64,000 nt of DNA from JAUWVG01 sp964633715 (GCA_964633715.1 CAZWHQ010000007.1:1-64000); one strand, 5' to 3'. Counted from the stretch's first letter, positions 1 to 9,229 are shown. Made by a program: numbers and translations. Notes: generated by a model from the sequence alone, not told the origin.

Positions 1-61
1 GCCTGCAATTAAATGATTTATGCTATTTTGGGCTTAGTTTTTGGGGTATGTCCTGGGAATG

Positions 62-137
62 TGGAGGCGCGGGTCGGATTCGAACCGACGAATCGAGGTT
101 TTGCAGACCCCTCCCTTAGCCACTTGGGTACCGCGCC
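62..137 (-). tRNA. tRNA-Cys (GCA)
   Basis: The minus strand folds as a complete cloverleaf. The 7-bp acceptor stem pairs GGCGCGG with CCGCGCC, the T arm carries TTCGAAT, and the anticodon loop CTGCAAA gives anticodon GCA. The discriminator base is U, and a templated CCA follows at 64-62. It lies downstream of tRNA-Gly on the same strand, so the two may be co-transcribed. Confidence 0.95.
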
Positions 138-299
138 CTCTGGTTACATAAAAGCCTGCCAACTCCGTAGTAATTAGTTGCAACCGAAGGAGTTAAGGCC
201 TCAATCTTAACCTCTTTAAAGGCAGATTCGAGTCTCGGTTGACATTCTAAAGGAATTTGTCGAGCTTGTCCAGACAAACTGTTTCTAGGGGAAAAAGGC

Positions 300-374
300 T
301 GGAGCGGGCGAAGGGACTTGAACCCTCGACCTTCTGCTTGGCAAGCAGACGTTCTACCGCTGAACTACGCCCGC
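300..374 (-). tRNA. tRNA-Gly (GCC)
   Basis: The minus strand folds as a cloverleaf with acceptor stem GCGGGCG/CGCCCGC, D loop with AGCGG, anticodon loop TTGCCAA (anticodon GCC), T loop TTCAAGT, discriminator U and an encoded CCA at 302-300. About 160 bases separate it from tRNA-Cys; that gap holds pairable segments but no intact third tRNA. Confidence 0.96.
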
Positions 375-501
375 ATCTAGGCTCAGATACACTACCAAAA
401 AGGTAAAAATCTGTCAACTCCTCGAATCGAATTGAAGCGACTATCTATTCAGATGTGAGATTTTTCAGCCAAAACTCCGTCTTTTTAGACAGAGGACAAA
501 A

Positions 502-873
502 ATGACAAATATATCAAGCTATGAAGATCTGGATTGCTGGCAACAAGCCCGAAATCTTGCAGTGGATATCTATCAGGCGTCAATGAATGGAAACCTGAGC
601 AAAGATTTTGTGCTCAGAGATCATCTGAGAAGGTCAGCTGTCTCCATTGTATCCAACATTGCAGATGGGAGAGAACGCGACACTCCAGCCGAGCTTATCC
701 GATTTCTGCGTCTCGCCAAAGCATCGACCGCCAAGCTCCGTACTCAACTTGTTATCTCTAGAGAAATCGGTCATCTCGCCGAAGGTGACTTTCTGGATCT
801 GGAAGATAAAGCCATCAGTATTTCTTCTTCCATCGCCAATCTGCTTAAGAGAATGAAAACATCGACTGAATAA
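502..873 (+). CDS. Four-helix bundle protein (S23 / 23S rRNA intervening-sequence family)
   Basis: This 123-residue protein matches the small four-helix-bundle family first noticed inside 23S rRNA intervening sequences (TIGR02436-like). Visible hallmarks are the opening YEDLDCWQQARNLAVDIY, the segment LRRSAVSIVSNIADG in the second helix, and RFLRLAKASTAKLRTQL in the third. No catalytic residues are known for the family and its function is unclear. A ribosome-binding site (GAGGAC) sits just before the ATG. It stands alone between the tRNA genes and ddl, not inside an rRNA gene. The start is well supported and the protein looks full length. Confidence 0.88.
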   Translation: MTNISSYEDLDCWQQARNLAVDIYQASMNGNLSKDFVLRDHLRRSAVSIVSNIADGRERDTPAELIRFLRLAKASTAKLRTQLVISREIGHLAEGDFLDLEDKAISISSSIANLLKRMKTSTE

Positions 874-889
874 TTCAAGCTAGGTCTGA

Positions 890-918
890 TGGACAAGGAG
901 AAGGCATTCCTATAAAAT
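890..918 (+). promoter_or_regulatory. Predicted promoter of ddl-ruvX-mltG
   Basis: TGGACA at 890-895 and TAAAAT at 913-918 are separated by 17 bases, a good vegetative-type arrangement. The ATG of ddl is 18 bases beyond the -10 box. This is pattern recognition only. Confidence 0.45.
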
Positions 919-936
919 AATTGTGGATGCCTACTT

Positions 937-2004
937 ATGACTCAAAAAACAAAAATTGCTCTCATTTTTGGTGGCCGCTCCGCCGAGCACGAAGTCTCGC
1001 TTATCTCTGCCGCATCTATCTATAAAAACCTAAATCCAAATAAATTCGACATCCGATCCATTTATATCAACAAAGAGGGGAACTGGCGTTTAGTGCCTTC
1101 CCCACTTCTCTCATTTGTAGAATTATCCGAAGGCCGGTTTTTTTCCTTTATTCCCTGGGCAAAGAGAAAAGACACCCAGGAAGTCTATGCCGACATTTAC
1201 TTTCCGGTTCTTCATGGTCCTTTTGGAGAGGACGGCACTATCCAGGGTTTTTTCGAGATGGCCGATGTGCCCTATGTGGGCGCCTCAGTTCTGGCTTCAG
1301 CAGCGGGGATGGATAAAGCCATCGCTAAAATTCTCTTTCAAGCAAACAATCTTCCCATAACCAAATATGCCGTTTTCTTAGAGGAAGAGTGGATACTGCA
1401 AACAGAAATCACCTTAAAAAAAATCCAAGAAATGTTCTCTCTTCCCCTTTTTGTCAAGCCTGCAAACCTAGGATCGAGTGTGGGGATATCTCAGGTGAAA
1501 AATTTTGAAGATTTAGGACACGCCCTAGCTGAGGCCTTTATCTATGATAAAAAAATTCTTATCGAAGAAGCCATTCAAGGGAGAGAAATTGAGTGTAGCG
1601 TATTGGGAAATGATAAGCCCAAAGCCTCTCTTCCAGGAGAAGTAATACCCTATCGTGAATTTTATGATTACCAGGATAAATATATCGATGGAAATACAAC
1701 ATTTGGCATCCCAGCTGTGCTCCCGGAAAACACAATAAAAAAAATTCAAGATTTAGCCGTCAAAGGCTTCCAAGCCGTTGATTGTTCTGGGATGGCTCGA
1801 GTCGATTTTTTTCTCCAGGATAAAACCAACACCATTTATCTCAACGAAATCAACACGATCCCAGGATTCACAGAGATCAGCATGTACCCCAAACTTTGGG
1901 AAGTCAGCCACCTTCCTTTTCCGGATCTGTTAGAGGAATTGATCGCGCTGGGCTTTGAAAAACACCGGACAAAAAAGCGGAACACCCGAGGCATTGTCTC
2001 ATGA
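937..2004 (+). CDS. ddl: D-alanine--D-alanine ligase
   Basis: This 355-residue ATP-grasp enzyme joins two D-alanines to make the dipeptide that ends the peptidoglycan stem peptide. The N-terminal FGGRSAEHEVSLISA motif, HGPFGEDGTIQG near residue 92, the ATP-binding KPANLGSSVGIS segment, and the C-terminal metal-binding stretch MARVDFF...LNEINTIPGFTE are all present. Length is normal for the family. Its last codons overlap the ruvX start (ATGA), and mltG follows, so three cell-wall and housekeeping genes appear to form one operon. No strong ribosome-binding site precedes the ATG, so a slightly different start cannot be excluded. Confidence 0.96.
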   Translation: MTQKTKIALIFGGRSAEHEVSLISAASIYKNLNPNKFDIRSIYINKEGNWRLVPSPLLSFVELSEGRFFSFIPWAKRKDTQEVYADIYFPVLHGPFGEDGTIQGFFEMADVPYVGASVLASAAGMDKAIAKILFQANNLPITKYAVFLEEEWILQTEITLKKIQEMFSLPLFVKPANLGSSVGISQVKNFEDLGHALAEAFIYDKKILIEEAIQGREIECSVLGNDKPKASLPGEVIPYREFYDYQDKYIDGNTTFGIPAVLPENTIKKIQDLAVKGFQAVDCSGMARVDFFLQDKTNTIYLNEINTIPGFTEISMYPKLWEVSHLPFPDLLEELIALGFEKHRTKKRNTRGIVS

Positions 2005-2441
2005 GAATCCTGGGAATAGATTATGGAGACAGAAGGATCGGTCTCGCAGTCAGTGACGCACTCCAGCTCACAGCACAGGCTCTGGGTGTCTATCATGTCA
2101 GCAATGAAGAGGCAGATAAAGAGTATTTCACTAAACTTGTTGCCGATTACCAGATCGAAAAGATCATTCTCGGCCTTCCCCTGAGAATGGATGGCACTCC
2201 AGGAACTCGCGTTGACAAGACCAAAACCTTTGCAAAATGGCTCGAAGGATTTCTGGATACACCCATCATCTACTGGGATGAACGGCTCACAACCAAACAG
2301 GCTATAGGTATTCTCAATCAACAGAATGTTAAAGGCACCGCCAGAAAAAAAAAATTCAAGGATCAAATTTCCGCTGTCATCATTCTCTCCAATTACATGG
2401 AAAGCCAAAGGGAAAAATCACATGTATCTGAAAATGATTAA
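2001..2441 (+). CDS. ruvX: Putative pre-16S rRNA nuclease (YqgF/RuvX family)
   Basis: This 146-residue protein has the RNase H-like fold signature of the YqgF family: MRILGIDYGDRRIGLAVSD at the N terminus with the first catalytic Asp, ILGLPLRMDGT in the middle, and YWDERLTT with the second acidic site. In Escherichia coli the family trims the 5' end of 16S rRNA; a Holliday-junction role has also been proposed. The start overlaps the ddl stop by four bases and the end overlaps the mltG start, which indicates translational coupling within the operon. Confidence 0.93.
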   Translation: MRILGIDYGDRRIGLAVSDALQLTAQALGVYHVSNEEADKEYFTKLVADYQIEKIILGLPLRMDGTPGTRVDKTKTFAKWLEGFLDTPIIYWDERLTTKQAIGILNQQNVKGTARKKKFKDQISAVIILSNYMESQREKSHVSEND

Positions 2442-3432
2442 GCGTTTATTACTGGTTGCGGCTATTTTAATCCTTTCCCTCTCGGGCTGGTTTGCATTTG
2501 AATATCTGAAAATCCCAAAACGCCCTAAGGGCAAAATTTTGCATGAAATTAAAAAAGGAGAGGGCGCCAACAGCTTAGCAGAACACCTCAAAGAAGAGGG
2601 GATCATACAAAATAAAACGGCTTTTCTTTACGGCCATTTTTTCTTCTTTTCGAAAAAAACCATCAAAGCCGGAGAGTACGTTTTTAATCTTCCCCTTTCT
2701 GTTCAAAAAATACTTCAGATCATCACCGAAGGAAAAATCCTTCTTCATGCGGTCACCATTCCCGAAGGACTGACCCGGGTGGAGATTGCGGGCCATCTGG
2801 AATCCCTCGGCTTTACTGCACATGAGGACTTTTTGAACGCATCGGAAAACACAGAGGCTGTTTCATTTATTGATCCCGATGCCTGCAATCTGGAAGGATA
2901 CCTGTTTCCTGAAACATATTTTTTCCCAAAAGGAGTCACGGCCGAGAAAATCGCCTCTTCAATGACTGCTCAGTTCAAGCTCACCTTTACAGAGGAATGG
3001 ACGAAAAGAACAGAGGAGATAGGTTTTACAGTCCGGGAGATCATCATTCTGGCCTCTTTGATCGAAAAGGAAACATCTCTTCCTGATGAGCGCCCGCTCG
3101 TTTCGGCCGTTTTCCACAACCGTTTAAAAAAGCGGATGAAGCTGGACTGCGATCCTACGATCATTTATGCCCTCAAGCAGGATGGACAATTCAAAGACCG
3201 TCTGCACACCAAAGACATGCAGCTCGATTCTCCCTACAACACGTATCTCTATGGAGGACTCCCTCCAGGCCCAATCGCCAATCCAGGAAAAGAATCCATT
3301 GCAGCCGCCCTTTATCCGGCCGATAAAGATTTTCTCTTTTTTGTTGCCAAAAACGACGGCAGCCACCATTTCAGCCGTTCATTCCGGGAACACCAAAACG
3401 CGGTGAACACATTTCAGAGAAATAAACGATAA
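2422..3432 (+). CDS. mltG: Endolytic murein transglycosylase (YceG family)
   Basis: MltG cuts nascent glycan strands in the periplasm and is thought to end peptidoglycan chain elongation. The protein has an N-terminal membrane anchor (LLLVAAILILSLSGWFAF), a LysM-like region, and the YceG catalytic domain with LEGYLFPETYFFP and the catalytic Glu in ASLIEKET. A longer reading from 2326 would lie almost entirely within ruvX. I prefer the ATG at 2422, preceded by AAAGGG, though the ATG at 2434 is also possible. The mature length of about 336 residues fits the family. Confidence 0.93.
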   Translation: MYLKMIKRLLLVAAILILSLSGWFAFEYLKIPKRPKGKILHEIKKGEGANSLAEHLKEEGIIQNKTAFLYGHFFFFSKKTIKAGEYVFNLPLSVQKILQIITEGKILLHAVTIPEGLTRVEIAGHLESLGFTAHEDFLNASENTEAVSFIDPDACNLEGYLFPETYFFPKGVTAEKIASSMTAQFKLTFTEEWTKRTEEIGFTVREIIILASLIEKETSLPDERPLVSAVFHNRLKKRMKLDCDPTIIYALKQDGQFKDRLHTKDMQLDSPYNTYLYGGLPPGPIANPGKESIAAALYPADKDFLFFVAKNDGSHHFSRSFREHQNAVNTFQRNKR

Positions 3433-3493
3433 AACATCCCCATACGTATTATAGTTTTACAGCCTTTTTTTTATAGAAATAAATGACATTTTT

Positions 3494-3502
3494 TGTTATA
3501 GT
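3494..3502 (+). promoter_or_regulatory. Possible extended -10 promoter for the secreted protein gene
   Basis: TGTTATAGT fits the extended -10 pattern (TG, one base, then TATAGT). No convincing -35 box lies upstream. The gene's strong ribosome-binding site AAGGAGG is about 65 bases downstream. Confidence 0.3.
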
Positions 3503-3576
3503 ATTGAATTGCGTTTGTCAAAACAGAAGGCGCAAAATCAACATTAATAATACGCAGGTAATCTCAAGGAGGAAAC

Positions 3577-4656
3577 ATGAAACCCAAAAGCATGAATGTC
3601 TTTATACTTATTTTCGGACTCGTTTTCGGTTCTTTCTTTACCGTGAACCTTAACGCTCAAGTGCAGGACCCGGCAAAAGTTGTTGAGGAATTGGCCAGGG
3701 AATTTATCCCTGCGGAAATTTTGTCTGTCATGAAATCAGGTTTGGATTCACGAACACCCAATACGGGAATTCCTTTTGATATTTTTAAGTCTTTGTACCT
3801 TCCCGCCCAACAAAATATGCATGGAATTTTCTTTTTTAGATGCAAAAATGCTGATATTGGTTTTCAAGGGGCTACTCAACCCGCTGCGGGTGAACAACAA
3901 GAAGTGTCTGCCTTTGAATCCACTCCCACTCAACTCATATCCCGAAACAACATATACCTCTATTTCAAGCAGTTGAACGGAGACTATGAAAAACAAATCT
4001 ACGTCCCCTTCAATCAAAAAGCCGATGGATTGACATATGAAGCTGAAGCAGAACCGTATTATTCACTTGGGTATCCACTGCCGCCTGGGGATTATGTGCT
4101 AGCCATGGCCATCGTGTCCGCTGTAGATCAGCAGAAATTAGGGGTACAGTACTACGAATTTTCTCTTCCCAACGCAGCAGCATTTACCGAAATTGAAATC
4201 ACCCCACCTTTTTTTATCAACCAGATGAACCAAATGTCAGCCGTTGAGATGCAGACAGAGATCCACAAAGGATTTTTTACCTATTCTCTCTTTCAAATGG
4301 ATCCTAACTTAGAACATGTCTTCTCTCCCGGCGACAACCTGGACATATTCTTTTACATCTTTGGTGCTCAAACCAATGCCGAAGGCATGTGTGACATCGA
4401 AATCGATTATTCCATATCCCAGGGAGATGAATTAGCAATCCAGTATGCCACTACCCCATACCAACACCCTGTTGTCAGCCAGCCGCTGCCTATGAAGAAA
4501 ACGGTTATTATCACAACAACGGACGAGGAAGGAAAAGCGACTGAAACGACAGAACAACGAGATCTCGAACCCGGATCCTACACGTTTACGATGGGGATAA
4601 AAGACAATCTGTCTGGAAAATCCACGACAAAATCAGTAGAGATCGAAGTCAGGTAA
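3577..4656 (+). CDS. Secreted protein of unknown function, neighbour of GWxTD lipoprotein
   Basis: I do not recognise a named family for this 359-residue protein. A clear Sec signal peptide (residues 1-28, ending near NLNAQ) predicts export. The mature part looks beta-rich, with two stretches typical of bacterial extracytoplasmic sandwich domains: YPLPPGDYVLAMAI in the middle and LEPGSYTFTMGIKDNLSGK near the end. AAGGAGG precedes the ATG. It converges on the GWxTD lipoprotein gene with a 37-base gap. GWxTD proteins often sit beside secreted proteins of this general style, so a joint envelope role is plausible but unproven. Confidence 0.8.
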   Translation: MKPKSMNVFILIFGLVFGSFFTVNLNAQVQDPAKVVEELAREFIPAEILSVMKSGLDSRTPNTGIPFDIFKSLYLPAQQNMHGIFFFRCKNADIGFQGATQPAAGEQQEVSAFESTPTQLISRNNIYLYFKQLNGDYEKQIYVPFNQKADGLTYEAEAEPYYSLGYPLPPGDYVLAMAIVSAVDQQKLGVQYYEFSLPNAAAFTEIEITPPFFINQMNQMSAVEMQTEIHKGFFTYSLFQMDPNLEHVFSPGDNLDIFFYIFGAQTNAEGMCDIEIDYSISQGDELAIQYATTPYQHPVVSQPLPMKKTVIITTTDEEGKATETTEQRDLEPGSYTFTMGIKDNLSGKSTTKSVEIEVR

Positions 4657-4693
4657 ATAGAAAAATTATCGAGATATTTATTATAGTTCAGAA

Positions 4694-5647
4694 TTAGAAG
4701 TTTACGTCAAAGATCTTCCTGGCTTTCCCATTGTCTGATCCGCCAAGAACGACTACATCGACGTAGTATTTCCCTGGACTCAAGTCAGGAAAAGAAAAGC
4801 GGAAATTTATATCCTTTAACTGGACGGTTTCCTCCTCAGTTTTCTCAAAATGTCGGCTCTCCATGAAGCTGTATTTATCCGTGCTCTTTTTTCTGTAAAA
4901 ATAAAACTCGAAGTTAAAATCGGCCTTGAGAAGGCTCCCCTCTGAAACAAAACTTACGGTCTCTGCCGGAATAGACAGATTAAAAGCTTTGGAATCACGA
5001 TCAAATTTAAAACTGAAGTCCAGAAATTTTTCACTAAATCCTCGCGTCCTTGGAGGCAGTCCGAACTGAGCCCTTTGCACAGCATTAAAGAAATCCCCGA
5101 CGATACCGCCACCTTCTCCCATAACTCCGATGACAGGATCAAATGTATAGACACCATCTCCACGTTTATCCACAAACATAATGGCAAAAGCATACCGGTA
5201 AAACTGCCACAAGATATATCCACGGTATCCAGCAAGTTGAGAATCCATTCCGCTGAGCATGGGCTGTGTCTGGATCTGATCTGGTTCACCAAAATAGATA
5301 TATATCCTCCCCCGATCTGTTTTCCATCCAGGACGACCCTCTAAAAACCGCTCGTTAGCATAGTCAATGCGCCGATAAAACTCCTCCTGGAATTCATTAA
5401 TATCGGTGTCCACATCCGGATCTCTTTTCTCCCAGAAATCTTTCATAAAGATCCCACGAGATTGCTTATCGGGAAGATGGGTAAAAATATCTTTTTCCTG
5501 CTTGCTCATGATTAGGCGGGCATACTCATAAAAATCCTTACTGGTAGGATCCATATCCACCTTGGTTCCCACACTGCAGCTTATCAGGGAAACGACACAG
5601 ACAAAAAGAAGTCCGGAGAAAAAATAAACAAGAATTTTTTTTGACAT
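4694..5647 (-). CDS. GWxTD domain-containing lipoprotein
   Basis: The GWKTD motif at residues 107-111, followed by RGRIYIYFGEPDQI, defines the GWxTD domain (TIGR03514-like). This domain is common in Acidobacteriota, Aminicenantes and Bacteroidota and has no established function. The ATG at 5647 is chosen because it follows GAGGAAT and directly starts a lipoprotein signal peptide with lipobox LISC (Cys24); a start at 5695 would add 16 residues without improving it. The C-terminal half is predicted beta-rich and ends in a SPGKYYVDVVVLGG segment. It is likely anchored in the outer membrane or periplasm. Confidence 0.92.
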   Translation of the reverse strand: MSKKILVYFFSGLLFVCVVSLISCSVGTKVDMDPTSKDFYEYARLIMSKQEKDIFTHLPDKQSRGIFMKDFWEKRDPDVDTDINEFQEEFYRRIDYANERFLEGRPGWKTDRGRIYIYFGEPDQIQTQPMLSGMDSQLAGYRGYILWQFYRYAFAIMFVDKRGDGVYTFDPVIGVMGEGGGIVGDFFNAVQRAQFGLPPRTRGFSEKFLDFSFKFDRDSKAFNLSIPAETVSFVSEGSLLKADFNFEFYFYRKKSTDKYSFMESRHFEKTEEETVQLKDINFRFSFPDLSPGKYYVDVVVLGGSDNGKARKIFDVNF

Positions 5648-5925
5648 TTTGGATTCCTCTTTTAATTGAGATTGATAAAAAAAGTTGTTTTTCACTTGTC
5701 CTCAGTTTACATTTTTAACTCTCAAGGAATCCCTCCACCTGTTCTTCCTCATTCATCCTTAGTTTCTATTTTAGCACGTTGGAACGTGAAATCAACCCTA
5801 ATTAAACACAATCCCTTTTTCTCCTCTCATTTTTTCGAGTTTTCCTTGTAATGACCAAAGAGATTGAATACACTGGACTTGTTTAAAAATGGTCATTTCA
5901 ATATATGAAGCGATAAAAACAAAAG

Positions 5926-7218
5926 ATGCGCTACATCGCTGACATCCATATTCATTCCAAGTTTTCTCGGGCGACGGCACGGGATATGACTCTGGATACG
6001 CTCGCCTACTGGGCTAAAATTAAGGGGATCCAGCTCCTGGCCACAGCCGACTTCACACACCCGGAGTGGTTTTTTCTGATGAGGGATAAACTTGAACCTT
6101 CAGGGAATGGATTTTTCAGGATGAAGGACATCCGTCCTTCAGAAAATAAACAGATTCAATCTATTCATGTTTCTCCTGATGATATGTCCTTTATTCTTTC
6201 CACAGAGATCAGCTTTATCTACTCGAAAAAAGGGAAAGTCCGCAAGGTTCATCTTTTAGTGCTGGCTCCTGACTTTGAATCGGTGGGGATGATTAACGGA
6301 AAATTGACAGGTATCGGCAACCTGGGTTCAGACGGACGACCCATACTCGGAATGGACGCCAAAGAGTTTGTGAAAATCATTGCCAAATACTGCCCGAAGT
6401 GCGTGGTGATTCCTGCCCATATTTGGACCCCCTGGTTCTCTTTGTTTGGAGCCAATTCCGGTTTCGACTCTATCGAAGAATGTTTTGAGGAGATGACTCC
6501 CTTTATCTTTGCTCTGGAAACGGGTCTCTCCTCAGATCCCTCTATGAATTGGCTCTTGTCTGCACTGGACAAATACACACTGATCTCCAATTCCGATGCG
6601 CACTCACCCTCCAAGATTTTAAGAGAGGCCAATGTTTTCAACACCGATTTCAGTTACTCGGGCCTTGTAGATGCCTTAAAGAGCAAAGATCCAGACAAGT
6701 TTCTCCACACGCTTGAGTTTTTTCCTGAAGAGGGAAAATACCACTATGACGGCCACAGAAAATGCGATATCATTTTTTCTCCCCAGGAAACCATACAGAA
6801 TAAATACCTCTGCCCAAAGTGCGGTAAAAAACTCACTGTAGGAGTCATGCACAGAGTCGCTGAGCTGGCAGACCGCGAACCCGGACGCTCCTCTCCTTCC
6901 AGAGTTCCATACAAGAATCTCATTCCTTTGAGCGAGATTATTGCCCAGGCCGTTGAAAAGTCCACAGGCAGCAAAAGTGTCTGGGAGATTTATTTTCGCT
7001 TCATTCATGAATTCCAGACCGAACATAAAATCCTGACTGAGGTCCCAATAGAAGAATTGAGTCGTATTGCACCAATAAGAATCAGCCAGGGCATTGAGCT
7101 AATGAGGAGAGGGCAGGTCAGGATCATTCCCGGGCACGACGGCGTTTTTGGAAAAATCCACCTTTTTGAAAACGAGGAGGAGGGAAAGGACAAACAAGGA
7201 CAGCTCAACCTTTTTTAA
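5926..7218 (+). CDS. Endonuclease Q-like PHP-domain protein
   Basis: This 430-residue protein belongs to the COG1379 group, which includes endonuclease Q, a repair enzyme that nicks DNA 5' of deaminated bases. The PHP metal site starts with ADIHIHSKFSR; later metal ligands include ATADFTHPEWF, PAHIWTPWF and SNSDAHSPSK. A zinc-finger-like segment (CDIIF...CPKCGKKL) follows around residues 270-300, as in endonuclease Q. The protein ends in QLNLF, a good sliding-clamp-binding motif. The clc gene begins one base after its stop. No strong ribosome-binding site is visible. Confidence 0.87.
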   Translation: MRYIADIHIHSKFSRATARDMTLDTLAYWAKIKGIQLLATADFTHPEWFFLMRDKLEPSGNGFFRMKDIRPSENKQIQSIHVSPDDMSFILSTEISFIYSKKGKVRKVHLLVLAPDFESVGMINGKLTGIGNLGSDGRPILGMDAKEFVKIIAKYCPKCVVIPAHIWTPWFSLFGANSGFDSIEECFEEMTPFIFALETGLSSDPSMNWLLSALDKYTLISNSDAHSPSKILREANVFNTDFSYSGLVDALKSKDPDKFLHTLEFFPEEGKYHYDGHRKCDIIFSPQETIQNKYLCPKCGKKLTVGVMHRVAELADREPGRSSPSRVPYKNLIPLSEIIAQAVEKSTGSKSVWEIYFRFIHEFQTEHKILTEVPIEELSRIAPIRISQGIELMRRGQVRIIPGHDGVFGKIHLFENEEEGKDKQGQLNLF

Positions 7219-7219
7219 T

Positions 7220-9229
7220 ATGACGATCAATTTTAAGGACACCGATTTCAGCGAACACATTCGTTTAACAATGCTGGCCGTTCTCGTTGGTGTCATGGCC
7301 GGATTGGCTTCCGTCCTTTTTAAAATCATGATCCACTTCTTCCAGAATTTATTCTGGAGAGCGGAAAGTATTCTTGAAGGGGTCGCACAGCAGCCTTGGT
7401 TTCTGACCATCCTTATTCCTGCTCTGGGAGGATTGATCATCAGCCCAATGATTTACTACGGCGCAAAAGAAGCCAAGGGGCACGGCGTGCCTGAAATTAT
7501 GGAAGCCCTGATCTTTCACGGAGGAAAGATTCCCAATCGAGTGGCGGCCGTAAAAGCCATGGCCTCCTCGATATGCATTGCATCGGGAGGGTCATCAGGA
7601 CGCGAGGGCCCCATTGTTCAGGTCAGTGCCAGCCTTGCGTCCACAATCGGAAAACTGTTTAAGATCAAGGAACGCGGACTGAAGACACTTGTGGCCGCGG
7701 GTGCCGGAGCCGGTATCGGAGCCACTTTTAATGCGCCCATTGCCGGAGCTCTATTTGCCGTTGAGGTCATACTGGGTGAATTCGGGGTTTTTTCTTTTTC
7801 TCCCATCATTATCGCCTCCGTCATTTCTACAATGACATCCCGTTTCATAACGGGAGAAAATTTTTCGGCATTCACAGTTCCCAAATACACCTTAAGCAGC
7901 CTATGGGAAATTGGGCCCTATATTCTTCTGGGCCTCATCTGCGGAGCCGTGGCCATCCTTTTTATCCAAGTTTTGTATTTTTTAGAAGAGAAATTTGACG
8001 CACTCAAAATCCATCCGCTCATTAAGCCGGCCATGGGAGGCCTCCTCGTAGGTGTGATCGGCTTGAAGTTTCCCCAAATTTTTGGTGTGAGCTACGAAGC
8101 CATGGACACCGGCCTGACAAATCAAATGGGTCTCTGGCTGGCCTTTATTCTTATATTCGCAAAAATCCTCAGTACTTCTTTAACACTGGGATCCGGTGGA
8201 TCAGGAGGGATCTTTGCCCCGTCTCTGTTTATGGGAGCGATGACGGGGAATATGATCGGCACATTTTTTAAAGATATATTTCCAAACTCCATGTCCTCAC
8301 CCGGCGCATTCGCGCTTGTAGGGATGGGGGCTGTCGTGGCCGGCGCCACGCATGCTCCAATCACAGCGATTGTCATCATCTTCGAACTGACAAATGATTA
8401 TAAAATTATTCTTCCCCTCATGCTGTCCTGCATCATCGCCTCTCTTATGACGGTGGGGATTTTTAAACAGTCCATCTACACATTAAAGCTAAAACGAAGA
8501 GGGATCCTTTTTTCGGAAGGCCGTGAAGTCAATATCCTGAGATCTCTGCGCGTAAAAGATTTTGCCAGCCAGGATTTTCAGACATTCTTGAACACGGAAC
8601 ATGTCGGACGAATTATCGATTTGGCCATCAGCAGCAAACATCACACGTTCCAAATCATCGACGCCGATAACAATTATATTGGTTGTTTTTCACTTAACCA
8701 AATGAAAAAGCTTGTTCTAGAAAAAGATCTTCTCGATTCCCTCTTGATCGCTGAAGATCTGGCTTTCCCAGCGATTTCCATCGATTACGAGGGCAATCTT
8801 GAACAGGCTATGAAGATTTTTGGTCAGGAAGATGTCTCTGAAATTACGCTTCTCAAGGGGAATAAATTTGCAGGTGTGATCAAACGAAAGGATGTCATAG
8901 AGGCCTACAATCATGAAATCATCAAAAAAGAGGCCGCAGAAGGCATCGCCCAAAAACTCAAATTCTCGCCACAAAGCAAATCTTTTGATATCGGTACGGG
9001 ATACAAAATCATGGAAGTTGAGGCCCCCTCATTCTTCTGGGATAAATCCCTCATGGATCTGAATCTGAAGGCCGCAAACAGGATTGACATTCTGCTCATA
9101 AAAAGAAAATACCCGCCTCAGACCATCACCATTCCCTCTGCCACAGAAGTTATCAAGAGGGGGGATATTCTCGTTTTGGCCGGTCTTACAGAAAACATCA
9201 TGAAGATCATCGAAAATGACACTTCTTGA
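7220..9229 (+). CDS. ClC-family chloride channel with CBS and RCK_C regions
   Basis: The protein (about 669 residues from the ATG at 7220) has the ClC membrane core with selectivity segments GHGVPEIM, GGSSGREGPIVQ (gating Glu in GREGP) and GSGGSGGIFAPSLFMGA. Two CBS-like repeats and an RCK_C/TrkA_C-like domain (DILLIKRKYPP, VIKRGDILVLAG) form the cytosolic tail. In AGALFAVEVILGEF the position of the proton glutamate (E203 of E. coli ClC) is Val, as in the channel rather than exchanger branch. A start at 7148 would lie inside the upstream gene and add only hydrophilic residues. Confidence 0.93.
   Translation: MTINFKDTDFSEHIRLTMLAVLVGVMAGLASVLFKIMIHFFQNLFWRAESILEGVAQQPWFLTILIPALGGLIISPMIYYGAKEAKGHGVPEIMEALIFHGGKIPNRVAAVKAMASSICIASGGSSGREGPIVQVSASLASTIGKLFKIKERGLKTLVAAGAGAGIGATFNAPIAGALFAVEVILGEFGVFSFSPIIIASVISTMTSRFITGENFSAFTVPKYTLSSLWEIGPYILLGLICGAVAILFIQVLYFLEEKFDALKIHPLIKPAMGGLLVGVIGLKFPQIFGVSYEAMDTGLTNQMGLWLAFILIFAKILSTSLTLGSGGSGGIFAPSLFMGAMTGNMIGTFFKDIFPNSMSSPGAFALVGMGAVVAGATHAPITAIVIIFELTNDYKIILPLMLSCIIASLMTVGIFKQSIYTLKLKRRGILFSEGREVNILRSLRVKDFASQDFQTFLNTEHVGRIIDLAISSKHHTFQIIDADNNYIGCFSLNQMKKLVLEKDLLDSLLIAEDLAFPAISIDYEGNLEQAMKIFGQEDVSEITLLKGNKFAGVIKRKDVIEAYNHEIIKKEAAEGIAQKLKFSPQSKSFDIGTGYKIMEVEAPSFFWDKSLMDLNLKAANRIDILLIKRKYPPQTITIPSATEVIKRGDILVLAGLTENIMKIIENDTS

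Noticed and set aside
2326..2421. Upstream extension of mltG
   Set aside because: It overlaps ruvX and would put hydrophilic residues before the membrane anchor; the ATG at 2422 fits better.
5775..5788. Short palindrome CACGTTGGAACGTG upstream of the GWxTD gene
   Set aside because: A 6-bp match can occur by chance and no promoter could be aligned with it.
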